In this document: piece by piece, positions 1-11,083 of the stretch
How the letters are laid out: each line of letters starts with the position of its first letter
Position numbering within the stretch: the first letter of the stretch is position 1
Source: Wolfiporia cocos
Taxonomy: Eukaryota > Basidiomycota > Agaricomycetes > Polyporales > Phaeolaceae
Direction: 5' to 3'
DNA length: 64,000 nucleotides
Assembly (NCBI GenBank): GCA_029448655.1
Contig: JACCLO010000008.1
Span: forward strand, 1,922,001 to 1,986,000
Notes under the pieces: generated by a model
What the model saw: the letters and a program-made list of their open reading frames with translations, nothing else
What the model was told of the DNA's origin: nothing
Databases searched by the model: none
Program-made: the position numbers and the translations under genes

Positions 1-442
1 ATGCAGAGTACGACGGGATTATCACCTCGTGCGTCTGCGCGGCGAGGTACTTGCGCGCCTGGTCCTCGAGCCGCACCCGCGTCGCCTCAAGTTGTGCAGG
101 ATCTTCATCGTCGTTCTCCTCGCCTGAGTCGGCCTCCTCCTCGCCCCCGTCATTGGCCTCCGCCATTGACACGTCCGCGCCGTCCTCAACGCCATCGCCA
201 TCGCCCTCTGCTTTCAGAACACGCACAGGAACGGCGGAAGTGGGCTCACTCGAGGAGGTGCCAGCTTCTGGTGGAATGTTACCGATGTCGCCGCCCTGTA
301 TCGGCTCGAGCTCGCTCTTTTTCCCGGAAGCATTCTCTGGATCGACGGGAGTTGCGCCTTGATCCTGTGGTGGCACGGTCAACTTGATCCTTTTGGCGTC
401 AGAACTCGGTGAGGGAGACGCGGTTCGTTTAGGTGAAGACAT
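1..442 (-). CDS. SWIRM-domain chromatin-remodelling subunit (RSC8/Swi3-like), N-terminal part
   Basis: An open minus-strand frame begins with ATG at 442-440 and runs off the window start without a stop (147 codons visible). The N-terminus (MSSPKRTASPSPSS) is Ser/Pro/Lys rich. It is followed by a long acidic disordered stretch with Glu/Asp runs around residues 95-118. The last visible residues, LEDQARKYLAAQTHEVIIPS, match the opening of a SWIRM domain as found in RSC8/Swi3/SMARCC subunits of SWI/SNF and RSC remodelers, where SWIRM is followed by SANT and a coiled coil. The role inferred from the family is nuclear, as a scaffold of an ATP-dependent nucleosome remodeler. The start is the first ATG of the frame and is divergent from the PPR gene. 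SWIRM also occurs in LSD1 and ADA2, but the acidic leader and the wording of the match fit the RSC8/Swi3 group best. Plus-strand frames here are shadows. Confidence 0.75.
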   Translation of the reverse strand, partial: MSSPKRTASPSPSSDAKRIKLTVPPQDQGATPVDPENASGKKSELEPIQGGDIGNIPPEAGTSSSEPTSAVPVRVLKAEGDGDGVEDGADVSMAEANDGGEEEADSGEENDDEDPAQLEATRVRLEDQARKYLAAQTHEVIIPSYSA

Positions 443-821
443 GGCTCCTCTTGTGGTCTGTAAAGCCTTTGGCGAGGTCGCTACGCGTTCAGCGTGCCCA
501 GGTGTGGAAGCAGCGATAAGTCAAGCTGATGTGTTCCCACTCAAGCTCTTGAGCAATGGAGGTGCTAGCAGCAGGGTGCAGTAGAGGTTAGAAGGTTGTA
601 ACTTGGCGCTTCATTCAGCTGCTTAGTCAGCATCGTGGCAATGACCATAAGAGCGCCTATTAACTGTTCTTACCGCTGGATATGTGGCTGTCGACTTGTT
701 AACTCTGTTCGCCAATGTGGTAGCAATCCTAGAAGACATACTACGAGAAAAGAAACATACACGCTGAGCAGGTGAGAAATTTACAGAAAATCAGAATCTC
801 AACTCAGACAATACCAGGCAT
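443..821. promoter_or_regulatory. Divergent intergenic region between the SWIRM gene and the PPR gene
   Basis: This 379-bp gap separates two head-to-head start codons and must hold both promoters and 5' leaders. I see no clear TATA box or conserved operator. The stretch before 822 is A-rich, as is usual before fungal starts. Confidence 0.5.
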
Positions 822-2993
822 ATGGCCGCTAGCGTGCTCAGAGGATCACCATGGCCGCTGCTACTCCGGACGAAACTTCGCTGGGACTGCCTTGGCCTTC
901 CCGGCCGACTGGATACTCCATCTTTCCCCCTCATTCATAAAAATCACTTCAGCACTCCCCATGCAGGTGAAGAAACCCCAGCCATGCTCGAGATGAAGCG
1001 TACCGCATACCCCACGGACGCCCCGGACACTTCAATGTTCGAAGAGATGTCGGCGGACTACGTCGCGGTCAAACTGCGTCTTTCTCCGGCAGATACCACA
1101 CAGCCTGCCCTGTCAGGGTGCTCCTTACTGGAGAGCCTTGTCCGAGACGGCCAGTATGCAGACGCAGACCGAATCCATGCTGAGTTGATAGAGATGGGCA
1201 TGGCTATCGAACCGTCCATGGTGTATGAGAACGCCGCGATATACGCTTTGACGCAAGAACACCGCGATCCACAGGAGAGACTCGCTGCGTTCACGCGGTG
1301 GTGGTCTCTGATCCCAAATGCAGAGGCGAGTTATGAACCGCCGGTCCGCCGTATCGAGGCCATACTACTGCAGGCGCTCAAACCTGATCTCCCTTTGATG
1401 ACTCAGTATGCTCTGATCTGTGCACGCAAGGGTCTCGCCACCTGGCTTGGAACGCGCATCATGTCTGTCATCTTTCGCTACTCTGCGCCGGCGCAGACAT
1501 CGTCATTCCTCGAGACACTATGCGATACGGCACTGCAGGCGACTTGGGACTGCGAACTATCTCAAAAGCAGCTTTGGCGGAGAAATTGGCGTGACTGGAA
1601 CCGCAGACGATCTCTCGAACACAGGCTTCTTAGACGCATGGATACTTGGTACACTTGGGCAACCATCTCGTTCGTCACTAATGGCCGCATAGAGGATGCT
1701 ATACGGGTACTTCAGCAAGCGCAAAGGCGCGATCTGCGCCTCTCTGACAAAGCCTACGACGCGGTGATGCGCCAGCTCGAGCGCTCGCTCGATCTGGAGG
1801 GCCTTGCGCTGGTCAAGCAGCTATATCAAGACAGGCCGCCGGTTCATCTATACAGTATGAATGCCATTCCGGAAATTGAGTCTGCGTTTCGCCAGTATAA
1901 ACCTCCTGACGAGCTCACCCAAACAATGTTTTCGGACGAGAAGAGCCTCGCGAAGGCGCTTCGCATCATGCGACGCAACATCATTCCCTCGCACTTTCCA
2001 CTCCCGAGCGCGCTTGCCAGATTCATGGCGGGGTACAGAGCGCGCGGCCGCTCGATTGGCCTTCAGATCCTTCGCAAGAAAGCATACGAGAAGCCGGCGA
2101 CAATGTCGATGTGGGTCTTGGCCGAGATGTTGTATCATACCCAACGTGGGGAGCGTAACCGTGTCATGGAGATTTATGCACACCACTTCTTTACCGTTGG
2201 CCTGCCAGAATACGCGGAACAGAACCTCTGGTTTCTCTCTGAGCAGAAAAATCGAGCGCGAGAGCTCTCTTCCTCCGACGACCTATATCTTTTGCCTCCA
2301 GTGGAAGCAAAAACCTGGCCGTCTACACACCACACGGCTGTCGTTTGGAAAGCCGTTGCCGCCTCTGCGAAGCGCGCCGAGCCGCTCGAGTTGCTCTACA
2401 ACGAGTTGCTGCGCAAGGTGACGAACGCGAGAGCCATGAATGCTGCATGCCACTGGTCGCCGGAGGAAGTAATTGCGCGCAGTACGGAGTACCCCTCCGC
2501 CGCCGCACCCGCGACGCTCTATGATGTGGGGCACTTCAACGTTTTCGTGTACGAGTTTGCAGAGCATGTCGGCCCTGCGCGCGCCGCGAAGGTTGTAGCG
2601 GACATGTATCGCTATGGGATCGCACCGACCGTGGAGACATTGACGATGCTCGGAAGCTCGTTCGCGCGATGCGCAGATGTAAAGAAGATTTATGCGTTGC
2701 TCGACCAGATGGAAAATTCAACAGAGCAGCGGCCGATCATAGAGGACGAGTCTCTCGCAGCGCGCGTTGCGACACGGCAGCGGAAGAGCCTCGTTTTGCC
2801 TTCTCCCAATATCATCACTTATACTGCTATCATGAGGTTCTTGATCAACCGCAAGCACGGTGAAATGGCCTTGCAGATTGCGCGACGCATGCAGCAAAAT
2901 TTGGGTTACATTCCTGGAACAAATCCGTACACGGACGAGGTACTTCTCCAGCTCGCTGAGTACGTTTACACAACAGACCGGAAAGAACATTAG
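822..2993 (+). CDS. Pentatricopeptide-repeat-like mitochondrial protein
   Basis: A single uninterrupted 723-codon frame. The first ~45 residues (MAASVLRGSPWPLLLRTKLR and on) are rich in Arg, Leu and Ser with almost no acidic residues, which fits a mitochondrial presequence. The body is all-helical with paired-helix repeats of PPR type: around residues 290-335 (DAIRVLQQAQRRDLRLSDKA), 585-650 (AAKVVADMYRYGIAPTVETL and the following helix) and 670-720 (PNIITYTAIMRFLINRKHGE). The repeats are divergent, as in fungal PPR proteins that bind mitochondrial transcripts. A role in mitochondrial RNA maturation, stability or translation is inferred. An in-frame ATG at codon ~55 would remove the presequence, so the upstream start is preferred. 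It stands alone, divergent from the SWIRM gene. The specific orthologue cannot be named from sequence alone. Confidence 0.78.
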   Translation: MAASVLRGSPWPLLLRTKLRWDCLGLPGRLDTPSFPLIHKNHFSTPHAGEETPAMLEMKRTAYPTDAPDTSMFEEMSADYVAVKLRLSPADTTQPALSGCSLLESLVRDGQYADADRIHAELIEMGMAIEPSMVYENAAIYALTQEHRDPQERLAAFTRWWSLIPNAEASYEPPVRRIEAILLQALKPDLPLMTQYALICARKGLATWLGTRIMSVIFRYSAPAQTSSFLETLCDTALQATWDCELSQKQLWRRNWRDWNRRRSLEHRLLRRMDTWYTWATISFVTNGRIEDAIRVLQQAQRRDLRLSDKAYDAVMRQLERSLDLEGLALVKQLYQDRPPVHLYSMNAIPEIESAFRQYKPPDELTQTMFSDEKSLAKALRIMRRNIIPSHFPLPSALARFMAGYRARGRSIGLQILRKKAYEKPATMSMWVLAEMLYHTQRGERNRVMEIYAHHFFTVGLPEYAEQNLWFLSEQKNRARELSSSDDLYLLPPVEAKTWPSTHHTAVVWKAVAASAKRAEPLELLYNELLRKVTNARAMNAACHWSPEEVIARSTEYPSAAAPATLYDVGHFNVFVYEFAEHVGPARAAKVVADMYRYGIAPTVETLTMLGSSFARCADVKKIYALLDQMENSTEQRPIIEDESLAARVATRQRKSLVLPSPNIITYTAIMRFLINRKHGEMALQIARRMQQNLGYIPGTNPYTDEVLLQLAEYVYTTDRKEH

Positions 2994-3566
2994 AGCGAGG
3001 TGAAACAGCCGTTCCTTACTGTGGGGACATCGCTTACAAATTCTTCTATCTTTCCAGAATTGTAGTCGCAATATAGCAATGCCAAGGAAGCTCCACCGGG
3101 GCGTTGCAACACTGACGAAACTCATCCGCTGGTGAGTTCGGAGTATCGGGCGTGCCGTGGCAACCTTCGGAGTGCGAACCATTTGTCAGATCGCATCCCT
3201 GAAGAAGGGTACGTCGCGGCAGTGTAGAGGGCATATGCTATCGCCGGGGCCAGTAAATGAAGCCGACCGTGGAGCAACTTCAACTGCTTATGCCAGTCCC
3301 ACAATAGGAGGATGCATTGCGATCGGCTGCGTCTTGCTGCACTAGGGAGAGTTGATAGGGGTGCCTCACGTTTCTCCTAACGGGTCACTTCTGTTACTAC
3401 ACTGGCGGATCGTCTGTAGGGTTCGAATAACGTTGCTTACCTAGGGAGTAGCTGGAGCTGAGTGTCAGAAGCTCACGATAACGTTCCCATGCCACACACA
3501 GACTATGTCAGCATCCGGGATGCGTCTCAACTACATTCCTAGCCCATGCGTGACAGCATTACGACA
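2994..3566. other. Intergenic, 3' of the PPR gene
   Basis: Holds the 3' end region of the PPR transcript and the downstream region of the convergent DUF6533-like copy 1. The short open frames here have no recognisable content. Nothing else is seen. Confidence 0.4.
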
Positions 3567-5522
3567 TCAATTGACTGGGCGCATCAGTTCATACATCCGA
3601 CTGCGTATCCACTGCACTACACTTCCGCTATAGCGACGGATAGCGGTGGTTGGCATGACCTGGTTATGACTGTGGAGTGCACGATGTGCATGTGGGAGCA
3701 GCTCATGCCTATCGACGGGCGACGAGAGCGGGCTGTGCTCATCGATGGGTGACGCGGGCGCGGACGGGCTCTCGACAACAATGTCGGGGATGTCCCCCGA
3801 GATCATTGGTGTCAATACCTCTGCGCCGTCGCGCGCGGCCGCAAGGGCGCGCAGGCTCAGCAGGAGATGTGCTCCCTATATTACATTGGTTCATGCGTTT
3901 TTGACCTGAAATTAGGGGCCCGGAGTGCTCACCGAGAAGGAGAGGACCGCCGAGATCCATCTGCAAAGAATTGGCGATGGTTAGCCACGATTGCTGGGTT
4001 CGTGTGAGAGGTATGGCGCGTACGTTGCGGATACTTCTGCGACCAAATGGTTACGTATGCCCGCGGAGATGGTCACCGTCGCTAAAGCAGCTGCAATCCC
4101 GAGCCCACGGCCGTGTTCGTACGAGCAAGGAGAACGATCTGTGCATGAGTACCGCTTCAGCCACGCAGACACGTTAGTACTTGCCCGTTATTCTGCGACC
4201 GACATCAACCTTCAGCGTGTAGAAGGAGAGATGGACAATGACGCACACGCAGTAGTATATGATGCCGTCGCGCCAGACACGCTGAAGGATTGGGATTTCG
4301 TGCAAGGGCCTGTACGCGAAGCACTTGACGGAGATTAGCACGAAAAGCACCGCTGCGCCAGATCTGTCAGTACTATCATATACTCTATCATTACACTTGT
4401 AGGACGTACTCTCAAACACTAGGATGGGTGTCCTAAGGCGGCTAGTTATCAGCACTATGGGTGTCAGCAGTCAAGGCAGGGATGTCGCGTACCAACTAAA
4501 GTTATATATAGTGGGCGTATACGGATAATAGCACGCTTTGATTGGCCAGTCGGCGGGGTAGGGCTTGATGTCGTCAAAAAAGTCCGCGTAGCTGAGCCCA
4601 TTGATGATCGCAAGTGCCTGTGGGAGCGTTCCAGAGCGCGTTGGCTCACATTAGATTACGCATGCAGTTGTTGATGGTACCAACCAAGATCTCCCCTGCG
4701 TCGCGGGTAGTGAGTATAAGACGAAACGATTATTCGTGAAAAGCTTACCAGAAAATGACACACAGAGGATGACTAAGGCTGATGGAAAGAAGAGTTGAGC
4801 ACGATGATGGAGTGTTACAAGCACATTCATTACTTGTCCGAGTCTTGCCATACAAGGCGTATACTCTCAGCATGAGGCTGATTTCAACACTGAATGTAAG
4901 CACAGTGAAACAACTGGTGATAATCATTTGGCTCGTCGTCAGCGGGATCCAGACAGGACTAAAAGAGCAGATGCTAACATTACGTCGAAGATCAGGGCCG
5001 GTTGGCAGCTAACAGCCCTCATAGCTGAGTTTCTTGTTTTCATTATGACAGGCAAAGCAATGGCGTACTAGAGGGGGACAATACGTAGTGTGACGCATCT
5101 GATATGTGTTGTAAGTAGTGACTTCGGGTTGTAGTATTGAACCTACAGTTGCACGAATAGACCGAAATATCTGGATATAAAGTAGAGGAATTTAGGGAGA
5201 GTATCAGCAGATCTGAGAGAATATTGGGTCAGTATCCACACTGCACAGCAGCCACATTGTGCGTGCCTCCAAATCAATGTAATCTCAAATAAAACTTTAA
5301 GCGAGATTGCGCTGGATGCAGAGACCATTAGACGAACCTCATCTTCGAGCGAGTATACATAATCATACAGCAACCACGTCGCCGCTGACGCTATAAAAGA
5401 TTATGGTAATCAGCTTCAGCCTTCACTAATCATCTTCCAAGTGCTGGCTCACCGGAATTGCAGCTCACAATGTATACGGTTCTCGTGAATTCCACGAGGA
5501 CCAGGCCGAAGAGGGTGCTCAT
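3567..5522 (-). CDS. DUF6533-like integral membrane protein, copy 1 (multi-exon)
   Basis: The gene reads as small exons on the minus strand. Exon 1 starts at ATG 5522 (MSTLFGLVLVEFTR). It is followed by AATWLLYDYVYSLEDE, a 17-nt microexon (ITLIW), then SADTLPKFLYFISRYFGLFV, LTFSVEISLMLRVYALYGKT, FFPSALVILCVSFSG, KPYPADWPIKACYYPYTP, ISVKCFAYRPLHEIPILQRV then WRDGIIYYC, WISAVLSFS, and a last exon LLLSLRALAAARDGAEVLTP ending at 3567. The YD..YSLEDE, LPKFLYF.SRYF and LRVYALYGKT signatures match the fungal DUF6533 family, membrane proteins with about seven helices and receptor-like topology but unknown ligand. The exon-3 donor after the microexon reads GC rather than GT. The reading frame seems preserved. 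Exon borders are my inference. Confidence 0.55.
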
Positions 5523-7600
5523 TCTGCGAAGCACGCGCAACCGGAACAAATGCGACTACAGCAGTACACGGGCGAGAGGCCTGGGAACAGCATCGACGCA
5601 AGCGCCGCCGAGCAAATTCTAGTAGCTAGTCGACCAGCACCGCGACAGAACCTATGGTCAGACCAGGGCAGCTTCATCTGAATGGGAGTCCCGTGCGGTG
5701 GGCTCGCGATGCCATAAATAGACATTCCGCCGTCATACGTAATATGTTGCCAGCAATAGCCGTTGTGGGTAAGCGTCGGAATCGCACCAGCGGTCGCGTC
5801 GATGATATCTATCCGACGGCGATCGAGGTCGCTCGCTTGAACATGAAACGGCGCACATCACTATGCTGCGGGACGATGGTGTTATCCTCTTCCTCGGCCA
5901 TCCACAGCAGTCGCTGGAACGGGCACCAATTTGCTCGGGGCGTGTGACAACCGTGGCCTCTCGCTTGAAGAGCGCTGAGATGACAGCAATTGCTGCCGCT
6001 TGCACCTTTCATTAATCAATCGCTAGAGGTGCAAAACAAAAACGCGGCGGCCTGTCATTGCGGCGGATGAGCGCCGCAGCAGAGCACACCCTGCAATACA
6101 GCCGCGAGAGTCTCTAGCGAGTGCGCATATGCCATCAAAACCGTGCGCAACTCACAGAAGCCTCCGATCGAAAACAGACTAGGCGATCGGCGCCGCTCCC
6201 GGAATGGAAACCATCTATGATGGGCAGTCCGGGGCACTCACTTTGCGCTTGGCGGCGAGCTGTCTCCTGTCGAAGCACCGCTCTCATAACGCTACATAGC
6301 ATGAAGGTGACCACCGGAAACTTTGTCTACGACGCCTGAACGGCGTGCTGTCCGCTGGATTATTAACCAAGTGTGGGCGTAGTAATGCGGACCGCGTATC
6401 TCGTACTGAGGTAGGATGTCACTAGTATGCCATATCCCATCAGGCGAGCTCGGGCGGGAGAGTTCGGCGCTCAATATGCTCGTTCTATACAAATAATAAG
6501 CGGCAAGGTGCTTGCAAAGCTTACACCGGCCGGCTGCCGCCCTCTCGCTGTCCGAGGCATCGAAAGATCATTTCAAAGAATTCCGCCAATCTCGTTCCTT
6601 CTCCAGCCAAGTCGAGCTGGTTCCGACACGACAAGCTACATCCGGAATTTGAAGCTCCAGTGTTCTGACAGAGGTGAAATCTTGTAAGCAAGCGGAAACG
6701 GCCGACACAGGACGTTTTCGGCAAGGTGCGTAACATCTGATTGGTCCAGGTTATACCTAAGACCATCGAAGTAGGTTCTCATATATCAGAACGGAATTGT
6801 AAATTCAGCTTCGATTGCTCGTGTTGTCAGCATGTCATAAACGCGGCCCCTTTATACCTTCCTTCAACGCGGGGATAGCCCCGAGCTCGCCGACATTCGT
6901 TCACTTCGCATCCAGAGCACATCAAAGCAGTAGGGTAGGAGAGTAAATATCGCTGTACGCACCAGAAGCCATCGCTGCTGGATTGCTACCCTCGTAAACG
7001 GGCAATATCCGAGCCGACAAATCCGCGCGATGGACCAGGGTCTGGCGACCAGGCTATCCATCAGAGAAATGTCGTGTCAACGGAGAGAACTATCTCCTGT
7101 AGGCCCAGTCCCTCGTCGATCACGTAACACGCAGCACCTGATCGTGTGCCCCAAGATGCCAGAACGATATCCGTGCTGATTCCACCTGTCTGCATATCCG
7201 TAATTACCCCCATTTCTCGGCGAAGCACGGAATATTAGCGTGATGAGCGTGCTCGACCACTCTGCGGCGGTTAAGTGTCTAAATGGCAGTTATCTACTCT
7301 GAAACCTTCTCCGCCGGACTCGTGCTCTATGTGAAGGTACATGCTGAGTGTCGCTGCATTGCGCTAAGGTTCATATTTTAGCTGTCCTCATTCCCGCTTA
7401 CCGCGTCATGTCATCCGTCGTGATTCACGTTGTCTGCGTGGGCAGTCGGCTTCCACATTCACGTACGACTCTGCCATAGCTTTTCCCAGCTTTTATATGT
7501 TCCTCATCGCTGTCATACGAGTCTGATACGACAGGCAAATGGCGCGCTGTGTCTGAGAAGCAGCTATATTACTCGCGTGTTAGCTGATGCATGCCACATA
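5523..7600 (-). other. Unrecognised duplicated block between DUF6533-like copies (family 2, copy A)
   Basis: This stretch is repeated in the same order and orientation at 34745-37060. The strongest matches are 5640-6060 with 34975-35345, 7090-7170 with 36440-36515, and 7380-7560 with 36750-36960. On the minus strand the shared parts read as short peptides, for example WGTRSGAACYVIDEGLGLQE near 7100 and a hydrophobic SIGGFCELRTVLMAY segment near 6150, separated by stops. This suggests a spliced gene or its relic. I cannot assign it to a family. Preservation of WGTRSGAACYVI(A/D)EGLGL in both copies suggests past coding use. Confidence 0.35.
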
Positions 7601-7961
7601 CAAGCTCATGTCCACGCCTGGGTGTGTTACAATCTAGAATCGTCGACTCATATCCAATCGCCACTTTGCACGCTATTCGGGCGAAGGACATGAGAGAGGA
7701 CTGCATGTGCGTCAGTATCCTCCGCGGTCGTATGTTGTGCATTTACCGTTTCTGGAGTTTGGCTGCAATGCTGCTGCTGGTTCAGAGCGTCGCAACTCAA
7801 CGATAGCAATATGATAACAACAGGCAGGAAACGCTATGCATAACCATATATCACCATGAAGACACACCACTTCACCCAATCTATCATCGTTGAACCGGTG
7901 GACCACAGCAGGTATCCAGCGAAGTGCGGAAGAAAATGCGCACCGTATGCGAAGCAGAACG

Positions 7962-9761
7962 TTATGCGCCTAATGGCCGCCGGAGACCGCCGGACAGAAG
8001 TTCATGCGCTTGTATTAGGGATGGCTGCAGCTGGTCGTTGAGGAGGACGTTGGGAATGAAATCCGAAATTGCGTGCGTGTCAACCTCTCTGCCGTTGCGC
8101 TTACTTGCGAGCACTCGCACGTTCAAGACGAGACGCGCGCCCTGCGCATGGTGGCCAGTTAATTGAGGTGCGCCTGTGGGGAAAGGGGGAGATGGATTCA
8201 CCGTATATGAGAAGATGGTCCAGATCCACCTGCAGAATCACCGGCTCATCAGTGTGTGTTATGAATAGATATGCGAAAAATAACTGTGCACTTACACCGC
8301 GAGTATATGTGGTATCGTGCCGACGGACACGTACGAAGAGATGGTGCGCGCTGCTATAGTGACTATTTGAAAATTCATAGATGAGTATTGTTGAAAAGCT
8401 GGCCACTTGCCCATTATACTATACAAATATTTGAATGTCAATTTCAGAGATGGGCCGAGCCTTAGTGGTAACTTACGTGATATAATACATTGTACCGTCG
8501 CGCCATATGCCTCGAAGGATTGGGATATCGCGCAGAGGACGGTACGAGAGGCACTTCATCGACAACATTACAAAAAGTAAGGCTATGCGAGCTTCAGCAT
8601 GTTGTCAACTTGTAGGTGTCCAAGCGCAGAATCCTTCCGCTGTCATTCACGTACTCTCGAGAATTATGAGTGACAACCTGAGCCAGTATGATCGATCAGT
8701 TTCTTTCAGAGCTCGGTGGACGTATGCTTTGTGGTTACCAGTTTGAATGTGAGATTGGAGGCACATTTTCAGGATAGCAGCCCTTGATGGGCCAGTTAGA
8801 GGGGAAGGGCCTCATTTCATTGACTAGGTACTTATAGGTGAGCACGCTGAGAATGACGGATGCCTTAATGCCGCTCTCAGCCTTGATTTCTAATTTTTGA
8901 GTGTAGTTTACATACCGAGATCTGTCCTGAATATGACTCAATCAGTCGACATTCACGCATGATTGGGAGAAAGGACACACCACAAAACATGACAGAGAGA
9001 ATAGATTGTGCTTAAATATTATGAGCAATAGAATGCAAGATTATGAAAGCTGGTATTACTTAGTCGACGTTGTCCGTACAATGCATACAGCCTGAGCATC
9101 AAGTTAATTTCGATGCTGAGCGACAGCACATCCAAGGAACTGGTCGACTGTATCGTCAGCAGAGCTCCTGGGGGTGCAAATGGAGGTGCTGACATGATGT
9201 CAAAAATCGTGTTCGATCGGCAACTTCTTGCTTTTCAGTATCTAACATCGTGGATGAAGACGAGAGACAGACTGTGGAGGGAAAAACTGGAAGGTAGTGC
9301 GTCTATTTGCCAGCCGCCGATTAGAGCCCCAGAATATGTATATTATGTGATGTTGACCTACATGGAGGAGAATAAGCCAAAATATCTGGATATCAGATAT
9401 AAAAATTTAGGCAGAGTATCGGCCGACCTGCAAAGACCTCATGGCTACATTGCCCCAGGAATTCTGATTGCTCTTACCTCCAGATCAGCGCTATCTAGAA
9501 TTGGAGAATGCTTCAACGAACTTTTACTCGATTGTGTAGATCGTTTATTCAAACAAACCTCATCCTGCAGCGAGTAAACGAGATCATACAATAGCCAGGT
9601 TGTCGCTGCCGCTACAAAGCATTGACCTTCCATCAGCAACTATAGCTGTGATGATTGGTCCGAAACCAAAAAAATCAGTAAGATGCTGACTCACAGGAAT
9701 GGTAAGTAGTCGCCTGCGTCAGCCTCACAAGCTCATCAATGCTGACCCTGCTGGTACTCAT
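7962..9761 (-). CDS. DUF6533-like integral membrane protein, copy 2 (best preserved)
   Basis: Exons can be followed from ATG 9761: 9761-9695 (MSTSRVSIDELVRLTQATTY), 9626-9559 (AAATTWLLYDLVYSLQDE), a 17-nt microexon 9494-9478 (IALIW, donor GTAAGA), and 9427-9362 (SADTLPKFLYLISRYFGLF). Next come SIEINLMLRLYALYGQRR near 9075, RPFPSNWPIKGCYPENVPPI near 8790, RPLRDIPILRGIWRDGTMYY near 8490-8555, SSYVSVGTIPHILA near 8320, WIWTIFSYT near 8220, and a tail RLVLNVRVLASKRNGREVDT ending with TAA at 7962. Phases 1, 0 and 2 join correctly over the first four exons. The family is fungal heptahelical membrane proteins of unknown ligand; the plasma-membrane location is inferred. This copy has consensus GT donors where others have GC or worse, so it is the most likely functional member. 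A TATA-like box lies about 70 bp upstream. Confidence 0.6.
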
Positions 9762-9827
9762 GCCGGTACTAGCAAATATACCAAATGTGCGCAAGTGAGA
9801 CGGATACGACTACCGCTGATCTACGGG

Positions 9828-9835
9828 ATATATAG
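9828..9835 (-). promoter_or_regulatory. TATA-like box of DUF6533-like copy 2
   Basis: CTATATAT on the minus strand, about 70 bp before the ATG. An equivalent CCTATATAT box sits at a similar distance upstream of copies 6 (39171) and 8 (55835), with more diverged DNA around it. This conservation suggests a working core promoter. Confidence 0.5.
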
Positions 9836-10148
9836 GAAGCATCGATGGCAGTGCAATGGTGCTCGCGTGGGATGACAGCATCCATGAACCGCTTGGCGGA
9901 GTTGACGGCATTTAGAGTCGCTTGATTTTCGAAAATACGTGGTGATGAACTCAAACTTCGCGGAGCGCCTTAGCATTGTGTGCCATATGCACCGGCCGTC
10001 GCGGCATCACAGCTGGGATTGTACATGTATTGTACTGCGCTAATAGTTTCTAAAGCGTATCCCGTAGGCAATTTGAATTAGATAACCAACGAGAAGCCGC
10101 CGAACGCGAGCGTTACCAACGGTTGGGATCACTTGCTGATAGTTGGTA

Positions 10149-10737
10149 CAGTCGACTATCTCATAATGCATCATGACCGTCCCCAACTTGCGTGATGCAT
10201 TATGAGATGTATGCATTACAAGATTGTCACAAGTTCGTGACGATGTGTGACATATCGTTACATATGTGACCCTCAGGCATGTGAGATGTCACGCTCTAGT
10301 CACACAGTACTGTACATGCGCTGCACGACTACGACTCGACTACGACGACGACGAAGCAACGCCCCATGCCATATCTAGAGTGCTCTGCTTCTTTGACTTG
10401 AACTGAAGCTTTCGGAAGTGTGCGCGCAACCTACACTGCTGCTGCTGCGTCTTTGGCTTCGCGCGTGGTTTGCGAACCAGAACCCCGTCATGGCTGCAGG
10501 CATTCTGAGAGTGTGAGAAGCAGGCAAGAAGTTTTACCTCAATTGGGTGATCGTCGGAGGTGATAATTCACCATTTGCAGCCGTAAATCATATGCATAAT
10601 CGCCATTATTACCATTTATATATATACCTACTAATGCATCAACCCATAAATGGTGATGCATTATTCATTTTGAGATTTGAAATGCTGGGACAGTGTCGGT
10701 CCCCGGCTTGGCTGATGCATTATGAGATAGTCGACTG
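10149..10737. mobile_element. Tc1/mariner-type MITE with TA target duplication
   Basis: Terminal inverted repeats begin CAGTCGACTATCTCATAATG on the left and end with the complement on the right, with about 25 bp matching perfectly. TA dinucleotides flank both ends (10147-10148 and 10738-10739), as expected for Tc1/mariner insertion. The interior is 589 bp in total with no transposase frame. A second internal copy of TGATGCATTATGAGAT occurs near 10190. Non-autonomous. Confidence 0.75.
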
Positions 10738-10830
10738 TATGCTCGGCGCGCGATAGTACAATCGCAGTCGTGCATCTTTCGGAATCACCAAACGCGCTAA
10801 CTGAGGTAGACAGGGCGCGTTATGTCGGGG

Positions 10831-11078
10831 TGTCGATATTCACGGGAAGGCGCCCGCTCGTGAGGCGGACTCTAGGGACTTCGTCTGGATGGGTTACAAA
10901 CGCACGGCGTAGGTACGTACAATCCGTCCCATTTTATACTAGCGGTGACTCATCTACCCGTACCGCCCCGATTATCAGCCCCCCGACTCCCGCCGCGCCC
11001 GCCATTTCCGCCTATTGACTCCGATCGATGTGCGACTCCGATCGCACCATCGCGCGCCGAGCGCGTCGACTTCCAACA
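10831..11078 (+). mobile_element. Solo LTR, family A (copia-type), 248 bp
   Basis: Starts TGTCGATATTCACGG and ends TTCCAACA. It is flanked by the 5-bp direct repeat CGGGG at 10826-10830 and 11079-11083. It is the same family as the LTR split at 13671-14647 and the solo LTR at 52090-52352. It lacks about 15 bp that are present in the other copies. The strand sign gives sequence orientation relative to the 52-kb copy, which lies on the opposite strand. Confidence 0.85.
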
Positions 11079-11083
11079 CGGGG

